Notes under the pieces: generated by a model
Seen by the model: only the letters and a program-made list of their open reading frames with translations
Told to the model about the DNA's origin: nothing
The model's database searches: none
Position numbers and translations under genes: made by a program
NCBI GenBank assembly: GCA_035295125.1
Contig: DATGJP010000091.1
Location: forward strand, 1 to 64,000
Direction: 5' to 3'
DNA: 64,000 bases
Origin: JAICMB01 sp035295125
GTDB taxonomy: Bacteria; Acidobacteriota; Terriglobia; Bryobacterales; Bryobacteraceae
Shown here: in pieces, positions 28,271 to 37,397 of the stretch
Position numbering within the stretch: the stretch's first letter is position 1
Layout of the letters: each line of letters opens with the position of its first letter

Positions 28271-29836
28271 ATGCTCTTCCGGCGCCGTCTTCCGGCTCTT
28301 GCGGTATCCCTGGCTTTCGCCGTTTCTTTCTCCATCTCCGCCCAGGCTGTCGATCCCGACATCCAGGCCAATCTCAAAAAGTTCACAGAGGTCTATCGAA
28401 CCGTGGAGCAAAACTTCGCGGACAAGGTAGACGCCGACCAGACGCTGTATCACGGCGCAATTCCGGGCATGCTGCGGACCCTCGATCCGCACTCCAATTT
28501 CTTCGATCCCAAGGCTTTCCAGGCCCTCCGAGAAGACCAGGTGGGGCATTATTACGGCGTTGGCATGTACATCTGGGCGCCGCAAGGCAAGGTGATGGTC
28601 AGCTATCCCTTTAAGGGCTCGCCGGCTTACCGTGCAGGCTTGCATCCCGGTGACATGATTGTGTCGGTGAACGACCACGACACCAGTAAAGCGGACGTTT
28701 CCGAGGTTTCCGGCCTGCTCAAAGGGCCGCGCGGCACCAAGGCGACCATCGAAGTTCGCCGGCCGGCCGTCGAGAAGCCGCTGTTCTTTACGGTTACGCG
28801 CGATGAAGTGCCTCGCGACAGCGTCAAGACCTCGTTCTGGCTGCAGCCGGGAATCGGTTATATCAAGATCGACTCTTTCAACGAGAATACCAGCAAGGAA
28901 GTGGAGCAGCACCTGACGCGGCTTGGCGAGAACAAGATGGAAGGCCTTATCATCGACTTGCGCGGGAACCCAGGCGGCATCCTTCAGGAAGCCGTGAACG
29001 TGGCCGATCGCTTCCTGCACAAGGGCCAGGTCATTGTGACCCACCATGGCCGCGCGTCCGACGAGCAAAAATTTGTTGCTCGCCGCGGCGAGCATGGTCC
29101 GCAGTATCCTATCGTCGTCCTGGTCGACCGCAATTCCGCCTCAGCTTCGGAAATTCTTTCCGGAGCGCTGCAGGATCACGATCGCGCCTGGATTCTCGGC
29201 GAGAACACCTTCGGCAAGGGGCTGGTTCAAGCGCCATACCCGCTGTCCGGTAACAGCGCGCTGCTGTTGACCATCGCCAAGTACTACACGCCCAGCGGAC
29301 GCCTTATCCAGCGCGATTACTCGAACCGCTCGTTTATCGACTACTACTACAACCGCACCGACAAGAATAACGAGCAGGACATGCGCAAGACCGATAGCGG
29401 CCGCACTGTGTACGGCGGCGACGGGATCACCCCTGACGAGAAGTACGAATACCCCAAGTTGACCCCGCTTGAATCTCAGCTCCTTGGCTCGCTGTCCTTC
29501 TTCTTCTATTCTGCCGACTACCTTGGCGCCAACACGGCGCCCGGCAGCAAGGATTGGAAGCCGACGCCCGAGGTAATGGACCAGTTCAAGACCTTTGCAT
29601 CCAACCGCGGCGTTCATGCGGAAGCTGCGGACTGGGCGCGCGATCAGGAATGGATTACGGAGCACCTCCGCGAAGAGATCTTCATAACCGCGTTCAGCAA
29701 GGACGACGCGGACCGCCTGGCGCTCGACAACGATCCTGAGCTTCGCCGGGCCATTGCTTCACTCCCCCAATCCAAGGCCCTCATGGACAAGGCCAAGGAA
29801 ACCCTGGCCCGTCGCCAGCCGCCACAGGGCGATTAA
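28271..29836 (+). CDS. S41 family C-terminal processing peptidase (CtpA-like)
   Basis: 521 residues with signal peptide (LPALAVSLAFAVSFSISAQA). A helical N-terminal region (FTEVYRTVEQNFADKVDADQ, then LRTLDPHSNFFDP) leads to a PDZ domain (SPAYRAGLHPGDMIVSVND). The catalytic domain holds IIDLRGNPGG, the serine motif NSASASEI and the general-base lysine in GENTFGKGLVQ. These tail-specific proteases act in the periplasm on protein C termini. A C-terminal extension of about 140 residues beyond the catalytic core contains DYYYNRTDKNNEQ and a polar tail. Divergent from ligA; no operon partner. Confidence 0.9.
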   Translation: MLFRRRLPALAVSLAFAVSFSISAQAVDPDIQANLKKFTEVYRTVEQNFADKVDADQTLYHGAIPGMLRTLDPHSNFFDPKAFQALREDQVGHYYGVGMYIWAPQGKVMVSYPFKGSPAYRAGLHPGDMIVSVNDHDTSKADVSEVSGLLKGPRGTKATIEVRRPAVEKPLFFTVTRDEVPRDSVKTSFWLQPGIGYIKIDSFNENTSKEVEQHLTRLGENKMEGLIIDLRGNPGGILQEAVNVADRFLHKGQVIVTHHGRASDEQKFVARRGEHGPQYPIVVLVDRNSASASEILSGALQDHDRAWILGENTFGKGLVQAPYPLSGNSALLLTIAKYYTPSGRLIQRDYSNRSFIDYYYNRTDKNNEQDMRKTDSGRTVYGGDGITPDEKYEYPKLTPLESQLLGSLSFFFYSADYLGANTAPGSKDWKPTPEVMDQFKTFASNRGVHAEAADWARDQEWITEHLREEIFITAFSKDDADRLALDNDPELRRAIASLPQSKALMDKAKETLARRQPPQGD

Positions 29837-29842
29837 TTCGAT

Positions 29843-30355
29843 TTAGCCCGGAGTCTGCTCGGATTCAGCCTCAGCAGACTCCGCGGCCTCCGGCCCGGTC
29901 CTCCGAAACTCCTCAATAATCTCCAACGCACGCGCCAGGTTTTCCTTTGCCACGCGCACCTCGAACGGAAGATTGGGAAGCACGGAATTTCCCATCATGA
30001 CGGCAGCGATCCCGTTGCTCTCCAGTATGTTCTGGATCTCCGTGGCTTCAAATTCGGCGGTGGTGCTGCCCTCGGAATGAAACACCGGTTCCGAGAGGTC
30101 CAGGTCGGAGGAAGGATTTACCTCTTCCACTTCGTCCGCCAGCGGATTGTCGGCAATGATTCTCTCAGCCCTTTCCGCCTGGTCCGCAGGCACGCGAATC
30201 TCGAACGCGCCCTCAGGCACGCCGGGTGCGTTATCGTCCAAAATGACGGGCGAGAGCCCTTCCGTCGACAAAAGGTCGGAGAACGTTTCGCAGTCTTCTC
30301 GCGCGCTGGCATCGAGCGACCGGTAAACTGTCACCAACTGGGGTTGACCATCCAT
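29843..30355 (-). CDS. Protein with two tandem DUF2007-like (signal-transducing) domains
   Basis: 170 residues, cytoplasmic, acidic. The first unit (LVTVYRSLDASAREDCETFS with LLSTEGLSPVILDD and FEIRVPADQAERAERII) and the second (PVFHSEGSTTAEFEATEIQN with ILESNGIAAVMMGNS and FEVRVAKENLARALEIIEEF) share the same order: a beta strand, a helix ending in ILxSxGI, a hydrophobic strand, then FEVRVxxExxxRAxxII. This is the DUF2007 fold, normally a single domain. The duplication implies an intramolecular dimer. Cellular role unknown; possibly a small-ligand or protein-interaction module. The ATG at 30355 begins MDGQPQLVTVY. The gene converges on the peptidase gene, 6 bp apart. Confidence 0.7.
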   Translation of the reverse strand: MDGQPQLVTVYRSLDASAREDCETFSDLLSTEGLSPVILDDNAPGVPEGAFEIRVPADQAERAERIIADNPLADEVEEVNPSSDLDLSEPVFHSEGSTTAEFEATEIQNILESNGIAAVMMGNSVLPNLPFEVRVAKENLARALEIIEEFRRTGPEAAESAEAESEQTPG

Positions 30356-30457
30356 AGTCTGAGCATAGCAATCGGGAGCCCATTCAGAGGTTCGAAAGGC
30401 CGGAGTTCAGTCCAGCACAGCTTAGTTTTCGGGAACGGCCGAGTTGGATGAGTCCTG

Positions 30458-30515
30458 TAATGCAGGCTGTTAGCCTGCCGGGTTGTTAGCCCGCCTTGGA
30501 TGCCATCCTGCATTA
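30458..30515. repeat. 58-bp palindromic element (TAATGCAGG family)
   Basis: TAATGCAGG at 30458-30466 pairs with CCTGCATTA at 30507-30515, and internal GGCTGTTAGCC and GGGTTGTTAGCCC palindromes lie between. The layout matches the element at 37225-37295. Confidence 0.72.
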
Positions 30516-30588
30516 AACAGTCGAATCATTGGCCTTCAGATCCTTAAACGATTTCTCTTCACCCCGAGTAGTATTCTGGAGGGTGCCG

Positions 30589-32274
30589 GTGCGCTTGCTC
30601 GTTTCCATCCTCGCAGCCCTCATCTGCTCAGCCTCGGCGCAGGATCGTTCTCAAGCCCGCTCCATGACCATCACGCAGCGGGGCATTGTCGCCACCGCCC
30701 AGACCCTCGCGTCGCAAGCCGGGGCACAAGTGCTGGCGCGGGGCGGCTCCGCAGTTGACGCTGCCATTGCTACAAACGCCGTCCTGGGCCTGGTCGAGCC
30801 GATGATGAACGGCATCGGCGGCGATCTCTTCGCCCTCATCTGGGACGCGAAAACCGGAAAGCTCGACGGCATCAACGCCAGCGGTTGGACGCCCAAGGGC
30901 CTGACCATTGATTTCCTGAAGAAAAAGGGCTACGCGGAGATACCGGGCCACAGCATCCACGCGGTGTCGGTCCCGGGATGCGTCCGCGGCTGGGACGCGC
31001 TCCACAAGCGCTACGGACGCCTTCCGTGGCGCGACCTGTTTGCTCCCGCGATTTACTACGCCGAGAACGGCTTCCCCGTCACTGAACTCATCCAGTGGGA
31101 TTGGGAGCACTCCAGCTCCCAGCTCGATGAGGACGCGCGCCGCATTTACTTTCCCGGTGGCAAGGTCCCGCAAGTGGGCCAGGTGTTCCGAAATCCGGAA
31201 TTGGCGCATGCCTACCGACTCATCGCGCAACTGGGCGCGGCGGCATTCTATAGTGGCCCCATCGGCGAGACGATCCTTAAGACCTCGCAGCGCCTCGGCG
31301 GCACGATGACGGCTGACGACCTCCGCGAATACGAACCTGAATGGGTCGAGCCGATCAGCACCAGCTATCGCGGCTGGAAGGTCTCCGAGCTACCGCCAAA
31401 CGGCCAGGGCATCGGAGCCCTTACGATGCTAAACATCGTCGAGAACTTTCCAATCTCCGACTACGGACCCAACAGCGCCGACGCCCTCCATGTGAAAATC
31501 GAGGCGCAGAAACTCGCCACCCAGGACACCCGGCGCTACGTCGGCGACCCCCGCTTCGCGACCATACCGGTAGAAGGGCTTCTGTCCAAGGAATACGCCA
31601 AAGAGCGTGCCAAGCTGATCGACATGCAGAAGGCGAATTGTGACGCGCAGCCCGGCACGCCGCCCGCTCACGGCAACACCACCTACTTCAGCGTGGTCGA
31701 CAAGGACGGCAACATCGCCTCCTGGATCCAGAGCATCTCCGACATCTGGGGCTCGGGAATTGCCGTTGAAGGCATGGGCTTCATTCTGCACGACCGCGCC
31801 GGCGGCTTCGTGACCGATCCCTCGAATCCTAACGCCCTGGCGCCTCGCAAGCGTCCGTACCACACTATCATCCCGGCGTTCATGGAGAAGGGAAGCGAGC
31901 ACATCGGCTTCGGCATCATGCGGGGCAGTAACCAGCCTCAGGCGCAGATGCAGTTTGTTTCGAACGTGGTCGACTACGGCATGAATATCCAGGCTGCACT
32001 GGAAGCGCCCCGCTTCACGAGACTGTACCTCGGCGGCTGCAATGTTTACATAGAGAACCGCGTGCCTGAGATGGTCCGTGAGGAGCTGACGAAGCGCGGC
32101 CACGACCTTACCGTGGTGGGCGATTTCTCCGGCTGGATGGGCGGCGGCCAGGCGGTCCTTCACGATTCCGGGGCACGCGTCAACTATGGCGCCAGCTCCC
32201 CGCGCAAGGATGGCGCCGCCATCCCCGAGCCGGATCCTTATTTCTCAGCGCCTCGCCCCAAAGCAAAACCGTAG
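30589..32274 (+). CDS. Exported gamma-glutamyltransferase family protein
   Basis: About 561 residues from the GTG at 30589, which lies 6 nt after GGAGG (30578-30582). Signal peptide (RLLVSILAALICSASAQ). The large-subunit part begins TITQRGIVATAQTLASQAGA and contains GGSAVDAAIA and EPMMNGIGGDLF. The autoprocessing and nucleophile threonine is Thr364 in HGNTTYFSVVD, where the precursor is cut into two subunits. Family members hydrolyse or transfer the gamma-glutamyl group of glutathione and related compounds in the periplasm. The E. coli-type glycine-rich loop near the C terminus is replaced by FSGWMGGGQAVLHD. Complete and of normal length. Confidence 0.9.
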   Translation: MRLLVSILAALICSASAQDRSQARSMTITQRGIVATAQTLASQAGAQVLARGGSAVDAAIATNAVLGLVEPMMNGIGGDLFALIWDAKTGKLDGINASGWTPKGLTIDFLKKKGYAEIPGHSIHAVSVPGCVRGWDALHKRYGRLPWRDLFAPAIYYAENGFPVTELIQWDWEHSSSQLDEDARRIYFPGGKVPQVGQVFRNPELAHAYRLIAQLGAAAFYSGPIGETILKTSQRLGGTMTADDLREYEPEWVEPISTSYRGWKVSELPPNGQGIGALTMLNIVENFPISDYGPNSADALHVKIEAQKLATQDTRRYVGDPRFATIPVEGLLSKEYAKERAKLIDMQKANCDAQPGTPPAHGNTTYFSVVDKDGNIASWIQSISDIWGSGIAVEGMGFILHDRAGGFVTDPSNPNALAPRKRPYHTIIPAFMEKGSEHIGFGIMRGSNQPQAQMQFVSNVVDYGMNIQAALEAPRFTRLYLGGCNVYIENRVPEMVREELTKRGHDLTVVGDFSGWMGGGQAVLHDSGARVNYGASSPRKDGAAIPEPDPYFSAPRPKAKP

Positions 32275-32338
32275 GAGGCAGCAATGCGAGTTAGGCGGTG
32301 CGTTGAATGCACGCCCTTCTCCTGCCAGGATACGAAGC

Positions 32339-32770
32339 ATGATCATGGTCTCGGACGATGCAATCGAAAAGCCCACGGACTTTGATACCACGATCCGGGC
32401 TTTCAATAACGCCGGCGCTCCCGTCTCATCGGTGAAGGATCTCCTGAAGCGCGGAGTCTATCTCACCAGCGCCGTGAATGCGGTAGAAACGGACGCGCTG
32501 GTTGCTCGCGCCTTCTCGAAAAGGAGCTGGCCCTATTCCAAAAACGCCAAGGTCCTGATGCTGATGGGCGACGCCGCAATTAAGGCCCTCAACAATAATC
32601 CCAGCCGCCTCGACCTATAAGCAGCGCGGCCAGCCCATTATTTCCGCGGCATTGCGCGTGCTGCCGTCCTACCTGCGAGCCGGGCCGAGCTTCTTCATTG
32701 AGAAAAGCAAGCGCCGCATGATCGCCGAGGATATCGCCGCCGCAATGCCCTCGCTTCGCGAGTGCCAGTA
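32339..32770 (+). pseudogene. Decayed uracil-DNA-glycosylase-superfamily-like gene
   Basis: The frame from ATG 32339 gives DFDTTIRAFNNAGAPVSSVK and LLKRGVYLTSAV, then NAKVLMLMGDAAIKALN, and stops at 32620. Between the last two blocks the expected LLEKELALF is present only in another frame (about 32513-32550), so two compensating shifts exist. The family C terminus, TYKQRGQP then LRVLPSYLRAGPSFFIEKSK and RRMIAEDIAAAM, follows in a third frame to about 32755, after an apparent deletion. I recall the intact family (GVYLTTAVKCGKTG ... LMLMGDVAIKALN ... FPSYLQAGPSFFIEKSKRR) as uracil-DNA-glycosylase-like. It lies directly upstream of the M24 peptidase. Confidence 0.62.
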
Positions 32771-32781
32771 TACTCAAGTTG

Positions 32782-34026
32782 ATGCGGGGTATCATTTTCG
32801 CCGGCCTGCTCTGCGCTTTAGGCGCTCCTCTTTTCCAGGCCCAGACCATTCCACAAGACGAATATCGCGAGCGGCGAGCCAAGCTGCGTAACTCGCTCGA
32901 CGGGACCATGGTCCTGTTCGGCCGCACCGTGGGTCAGGACGAGGTCTTTGGTTTCGTCCAGGAATCGAATTTCTACTACCTGACCGGCTGGACGCAGCCC
33001 AACGCCGTTCTGCTGCTCACCAGAGACCAAGATATCCTCTTCCTTCCGCATCATGACGTGCGTATGGAGACCTTCACCGGAAAGCACCCATCCGCCGAGG
33101 ACAGCGACGTGAAGGCGGTCACCGGCTTCGACCAGGTGATGTCCATCGAGAAGCTTGAATCGCAGCTCACCCACGCCATGGAAACCAGCGAAAAGGTATA
33201 CACGCTTCCGCGCCAGCCCGGCGCCGAGAAGCTGAACGCTTTTCTTTCCTTGCGTGAGACCTCCGACGCGCAGCCGCTGATTGCCAAGCTGCGGGTCAAG
33301 AAATCGCCGGCGGAAATCGCCGCCATCCAGCACGCCACCGACGTGTCCATCGAAGGCCATCGCGCGACATGGAAACGCCTGGCTGCCGGCCTCTACGAGT
33401 ACCAGCTCTCGGCCACTTTTACGGACGCCATTTTCGAAGCGGGCTGCGAACGTTATGCTTATTCGCCGATCGTCGGCTCCGGCCCAAACAGCACCGTCCT
33501 CCATTATTCTTCTAACCGCCGCCGCATGGACCGTGGTGAGGTCGTAGTTATGGACGCCGCCGCGGAGTGCAATTACTACGCGAGCGACATCACGCGTACC
33601 GTACCCGTTGGCGGTAGGTTCAGCGCCCGCGAGCGGGAACTCTACGAGATTGTCCTCGGTGCTCAAAAGGCCGCGCTGGCCGCGACGAAACCGGGAGCGC
33701 GCATGAGCGGCGAAGGGAACACGCTGAATAAGATTGCCCGCGATTACATCGATTCGCACGGCAAGGACCTGCACGGCGAGAAGCTGGGTAAGTATTTCAC
33801 CCACGGCCTTGGCCATCCTGTCGGCATTGACGTTCACGACGTCAATTACCCGGGGCCGCTCGAAGCCGGCATGGTGATCACACTCGAGCCCGGCATCTAC
33901 ATCCCGGAAGAAGGAATCGGCATTCGCATCGAAGACGTGGTCCTCGTCACCGAAAATGGCGCCAGGGTGCTCAGCGCCGCGCTTCCCAAGGAGCCCGATG
34001 AGGTTGAAAAGGCTCTGGCCCGGTAA
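32782..34026 (+). CDS. Exported M24 family Xaa-Pro aminopeptidase
   Basis: 414 residues with signal peptide (MRGIIFAGLLCALGAPLFQAQ). The N-terminal creatinase-like domain (FLQ/YYLTGWTQPNAVLLL region) is followed by the pita-bread catalytic domain. The five metal ligands are visible: Asp in VVVMDAAAECNYY, Asp in YASDITRTVP, His in THGLGHPVGIDVHD, Glu in TLEPGIYIPEEG and Glu in IRIEDVVLV. It removes N-terminal residues preceding proline from peptides. ATG 32782 is preferred over the TTG one codon earlier. The 3' end overlaps the histidine kinase start by 29 bp, so the three genes to 37166 are likely one transcription unit. Confidence 0.92.
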   Translation: MRGIIFAGLLCALGAPLFQAQTIPQDEYRERRAKLRNSLDGTMVLFGRTVGQDEVFGFVQESNFYYLTGWTQPNAVLLLTRDQDILFLPHHDVRMETFTGKHPSAEDSDVKAVTGFDQVMSIEKLESQLTHAMETSEKVYTLPRQPGAEKLNAFLSLRETSDAQPLIAKLRVKKSPAEIAAIQHATDVSIEGHRATWKRLAAGLYEYQLSATFTDAIFEAGCERYAYSPIVGSGPNSTVLHYSSNRRRMDRGEVVVMDAAAECNYYASDITRTVPVGGRFSARERELYEIVLGAQKAALAATKPGARMSGEGNTLNKIARDYIDSHGKDLHGEKLGKYFTHGLGHPVGIDVHDVNYPGPLEAGMVITLEPGIYIPEEGIGIRIEDVVLVTENGARVLSAALPKEPDEVEKALAR

Positions 34027-35845
34027 TACGACGTTAGGGTACGTCGGGGTTCTGGCCGCCTCGTACCTCCTGGCCCTCTTTGCCGGTTGGACCGCGATCG
34101 GTACCCAGATCGATGACTACTTCTACGATTTCCTGCTGCGGCTGAATCCGCCCACGCCGATTCATTCGCAGGCCGTCATCGTGGCGCTCGACGACGCCAG
34201 CTTCGCGGAAGGAGGCATCCGCCAGGAGCGCACCATCCTGGCGCAGGCGCTGGAGCGTATCGCCGCTGCGAAGCCGAAAGCAGTGGCTGTCGACATCATC
34301 CTTCACGACCGCCAGGACAACGTGGAGGACGAGCGTCTCGCTCACGCCCTCAGCCAAATCCCCAATCTCGTGCTGGCCACCGATATGTCGCATGACGGTT
34401 GGGAAGATCCGCGCCCGATATTCCTGCACTCGGGTGTTGCTTTGGGTCACGCCATCGCCGATCAGAGCCATCGTGACGGCGTCACGCGGGCAATACCTTT
34501 GGAACAAGTCGGCTTCGGTAAGCGCAACTGGGCGATTGCTCTCGAGATGTTCCGCTTCGCCAAAGGCGCTCCCTACATTCAGGAATCCCCCGACGATCTA
34601 CAAATCGGCAACACCTTGATTCCTGCTCCCGATCCCGGCCAACGCCAGCTTCGAATTCAATACTCCCGCGGCACGGTGCAGATTCCCGCCGGCGATCTCG
34701 CGAAGCCGGAAGTTGCGCGGCAACTGAAAGACAAGGTCGTCTTTGTGGGAATCACGTCGCTTTCCTTCACGCGCGACCGTGTCACGCCGCCCGACGGCAT
34801 CCAGCTTTCCGGCGTCGAGGTGCACCTGCAGGCCTTTCAGACCATCGAGCGCGGGCACTTCCTCACCGACGCCTCGCACCTCACGGAAATCATGCTTTGT
34901 GCGCTGGTGGTCATATTGGCGGGGTGCATTTTCGCGTTTCTGGAAGGCTGGCCGGCCTATCTCCTCGGCGCTGTCGTCCTCTTCGGCACCCATGCAACGC
35001 CGTATGCCATTTTCCGGCAAGGAACGGTTCTGCCGTACGTGACGCTTCTCGCCTCTGCCTGGCTCTCTGTTGCCGCCGCGGCGAGCTACCAGAGCTTCGT
35101 CGTCCGCCGGCAGCTCCGCAAGTCCGAAACCGAGCGCACCCGCTATCGCCAGGCGATTCACTTCGTGACCCACGAAATGCGCAGCCCGCTTACGGCCATC
35201 CAGGGATCGAGCGAATTAATCAGCCGCTACACCATGAACGACGAGAAGCGGCGTCAGATCGCGGGTATGATCAACTCCGAGTCGAAGCGCCTGGCCCGCA
35301 TGATTCAGACGTTTCTTGACGTCGAGCGCCTCTCGGACGGCCAGATGGACCTAAAACGGGAGTCCTTCCCCGTCGAAGTAGTGGTGGATTCCTGTGCCGC
35401 GCGCGTGCGTCCCTTGGCGGAGCGCAAAAACATCCGCCTCACGATTGAGAATCCTCTGGAAGGCGAGCTGGTAGGCGATCGCGAACTCATGGAATATGCC
35501 GTCTACAATTTGATGACCAACGCAGTGAAATACTCACCGGCCGACACTGAGGTTTGTGTCTCCAGCCATCCCGAGCGCGATTTGCTACGCCTGTCCGTCA
35601 AGGACCAGGGAATGGGGATGGACGCCAAAGAGCTGAAGCAGATCTTCAAGCGTTTCTACCGCACCAAGCGCGCCGAAGCCTCGGGCGAGATGGGGACCGG
35701 CATCGGCCTGTCGATCGTCGAGCAGATCGTGATCCATCATGGCGGCCGCATGGAAGTCACCAGCGCACCCGGCAAAGGCTCCTGTTTCACGGTGGTGCTG
35801 CCGCAACAGGTTTCGGAACCCGAGGGCCGGCGTGTGTCAATCTAG
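33998..35845 (+). CDS. CHASE2-domain membrane sensor histidine kinase
   Basis: 615 residues. An N-terminal transmembrane helix (LGYVGVLAASYLLALFAGW), a periplasmic CHASE2 domain (about 35-300, containing DDYFYDFLLRLNP and KAVAVDIILHDRQ), then three transmembrane helices near 300-375. The HisKA box carries the phosphorylated His392 in FVTHEMRSPLTAI. The ATPase domain shows NLMTNAVKYSP (N box), VKDQGMGMD (G1), FKRFYRTKRAE (F box) and MGTGIGLSIVE (G2). CHASE2 probably senses an extracellular cue. It overlaps the M24 peptidase gene by 29 bp and its cognate response regulator by 14 bp, suggesting coupled translation. Confidence 0.92.
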   Translation: MRLKRLWPGNTTLGYVGVLAASYLLALFAGWTAIGTQIDDYFYDFLLRLNPPTPIHSQAVIVALDDASFAEGGIRQERTILAQALERIAAAKPKAVAVDIILHDRQDNVEDERLAHALSQIPNLVLATDMSHDGWEDPRPIFLHSGVALGHAIADQSHRDGVTRAIPLEQVGFGKRNWAIALEMFRFAKGAPYIQESPDDLQIGNTLIPAPDPGQRQLRIQYSRGTVQIPAGDLAKPEVARQLKDKVVFVGITSLSFTRDRVTPPDGIQLSGVEVHLQAFQTIERGHFLTDASHLTEIMLCALVVILAGCIFAFLEGWPAYLLGAVVLFGTHATPYAIFRQGTVLPYVTLLASAWLSVAAAASYQSFVVRRQLRKSETERTRYRQAIHFVTHEMRSPLTAIQGSSELISRYTMNDEKRRQIAGMINSESKRLARMIQTFLDVERLSDGQMDLKRESFPVEVVVDSCAARVRPLAERKNIRLTIENPLEGELVGDRELMEYAVYNLMTNAVKYSPADTEVCVSSHPERDLLRLSVKDQGMGMDAKELKQIFKRFYRTKRAEASGEMGTGIGLSIVEQIVIHHGGRMEVTSAPGKGSCFTVVLPQQVSEPEGRRVSI

Positions 35846-37166
35846 TAGTAACGTGTCTCGGTTGCTACTGGTAGAAGACGACAGTTCGGTTCGAACGACC
35901 GTGAGTACTTTCCTGGAATTGGAAGGCTACGCGGTCGACGCGGTATCCTCGACCCGCGAAGCGCTGGCGCGCCTCCAGGCCGATGCCTATCCCATCGTGA
36001 TCTCCGACATCTACCTCGACGAACGAACCGGTTTGGACGTCCTCGAAACAGCCCGCCGCCAGAATCCCGGTTGTGCTGTGATCCTGATGACTGGCCGCGG
36101 CAGCATGGAAACTGTCATGGCAGCGACACGTGGCGGCGCGTTCGATTACATCGCGAAGCCTTTTGAGCTGCAACTCATGCTCGACACGGTGAAACGTGCC
36201 GAGGCGTCGTTCAGCGACTCCGGCGATTACGAAGAGGAAATCGACGACCTCCCTGACACCGAAATGATCGGCATTTCGCCGGGAATGATCGAGATTTACA
36301 AGACCATTTCCCTGGTCGCGCCGACCGGCGCCGCGGTTCTGATTCAGGGGGAGACCGGCACCGGCAAGGAAATGATTGCGCGCATGATCCATAATAATTC
36401 GCCGCGCGCGTCGCAGCCGTTCGTGCCGGTGGATTGCGCATCCATGGCTCCGGCGCTGATCGAGAGCGAGTTGTTCGGCGCGTTAAAGGGCGCCTATACG
36501 GGCGCTGACCGGGACCGCATTGGCGTCTTTGAAGCGGCCAATGGTGGCACGGTGTTCCTGGACGAAATCGGCGATATCGAGCACAATTTTCAGCTCAAAT
36601 TGTTGCGGTTTCTGCAGCAGAAAGAGATCCGGCAACTCGGAGCTGCCCGCAGCAAGACGGTCGATGTGCGCGTCATCGCAGCGACAAACCGCGACCTTCA
36701 GAAGATGGTGGACGAGGGTAAGTTCCGCGAAGACCTCTGGTACCGCCTGAACGTTGTGCGGATCAATTTGCCTCCGCTCTGCGAGCGGCGCGGCGATGTT
36801 CCGGCGCTGGCGCATTATTTCCTGAAGCGCTACAACGATCGCTACAACCAGCACGCCCGCCTCACTGAGTCCGGCTTGGTGTCACTCGAGAATTATAGTT
36901 GGCCGGGCAATGTGCGTCAGCTCCAGCACATCATGGAACGGCTGGTGATCCTGGCGCCTCAGGGTCGCATCAGCGACGAGGCCGTCAAAGAGGCAATTTC
37001 GCTGACCGAGCCTCGGGAGTTCTCGAGCGAGACACTGGCCGACACGGAGGCTGACCAGATCCGTCGCGTACTGGCCGCGACTGGCGGCAATAAGAGCCGC
37101 GCCGCCAAGATCCTGGGCATCGAGCGGAAGACTTTGTATCGCAAGCTCGACCGTATGGGGCTGTAG
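35832..37166 (+). CDS. Sigma-54-dependent response regulator (NtrC family)
   Basis: 444 residues. Receiver domain with acidic pocket LLLVEDDSSV and phospho-acceptor Asp59 in VISDIYLDE, Lys in YIAKPFE. The AAA+ domain has Walker A GETGTGKE, the sigma-54 contact loop as GAYTGA (usual GAFTGA), Walker B GTVFLDEIGD and R-finger region FREDLWYRLNVV. The C-terminal Fis-type helix-turn-helix is GGNKSRAAKILGIERKTLYR. It is the partner of the CHASE2 kinase and activates RpoN-dependent promoters when phosphorylated. GTG 35832 is preceded by GAGGG; a second GTG at 35853 is possible. Confidence 0.93.
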   Translation: MCQSSSNVSRLLLVEDDSSVRTTVSTFLELEGYAVDAVSSTREALARLQADAYPIVISDIYLDERTGLDVLETARRQNPGCAVILMTGRGSMETVMAATRGGAFDYIAKPFELQLMLDTVKRAEASFSDSGDYEEEIDDLPDTEMIGISPGMIEIYKTISLVAPTGAAVLIQGETGTGKEMIARMIHNNSPRASQPFVPVDCASMAPALIESELFGALKGAYTGADRDRIGVFEAANGGTVFLDEIGDIEHNFQLKLLRFLQQKEIRQLGAARSKTVDVRVIAATNRDLQKMVDEGKFREDLWYRLNVVRINLPPLCERRGDVPALAHYFLKRYNDRYNQHARLTESGLVSLENYSWPGNVRQLQHIMERLVILAPQGRISDEAVKEAISLTEPREFSSETLADTEADQIRRVLAATGGNKSRAAKILGIERKTLYRKLDRMGL

Positions 37167-37224
37167 TTGGGGTAGGGTCCAAACGCACCCTGAGAAAGGG
37201 ATTCCATCCTGCGCACCCCGGCCA

Positions 37225-37295
37225 GTGATGCAGGCTGTTAGCCTGCGGCGGGTTGTTAACCCGCCTGCCCGTAGCTCTGGACCAGCCTGCATCAC
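37225..37295. repeat. 71-bp element with perfect 13-bp terminal inverted repeats
   Basis: GTGATGCAGGCTG at 37225-37237 is exactly complementary to CAGCCTGCATCAC at 37283-37295. Inside lies GCGGGTTGTTAACCCGC. Same family as 30458-30515. It lies between the convergent ends of the response regulator and the ADOP permease, where the hairpin could end transcription from both sides. Confidence 0.78.
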
Positions 37296-37397
37296 AGGCA
37301 CTCGGACTCGGTTTTTGAGAAAACCAGGTAGATTGACCTGAAGCTGCGTTGCCGCGGGTTTCATCCACAACGTGGTCCCACTTCCGGGAAAACTACA

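Noticed and set aside
32818..33837. A 339-codon minus-strand frame
   Set aside because: It lies opposite the M24 peptidase, whose metal ligands are intact.
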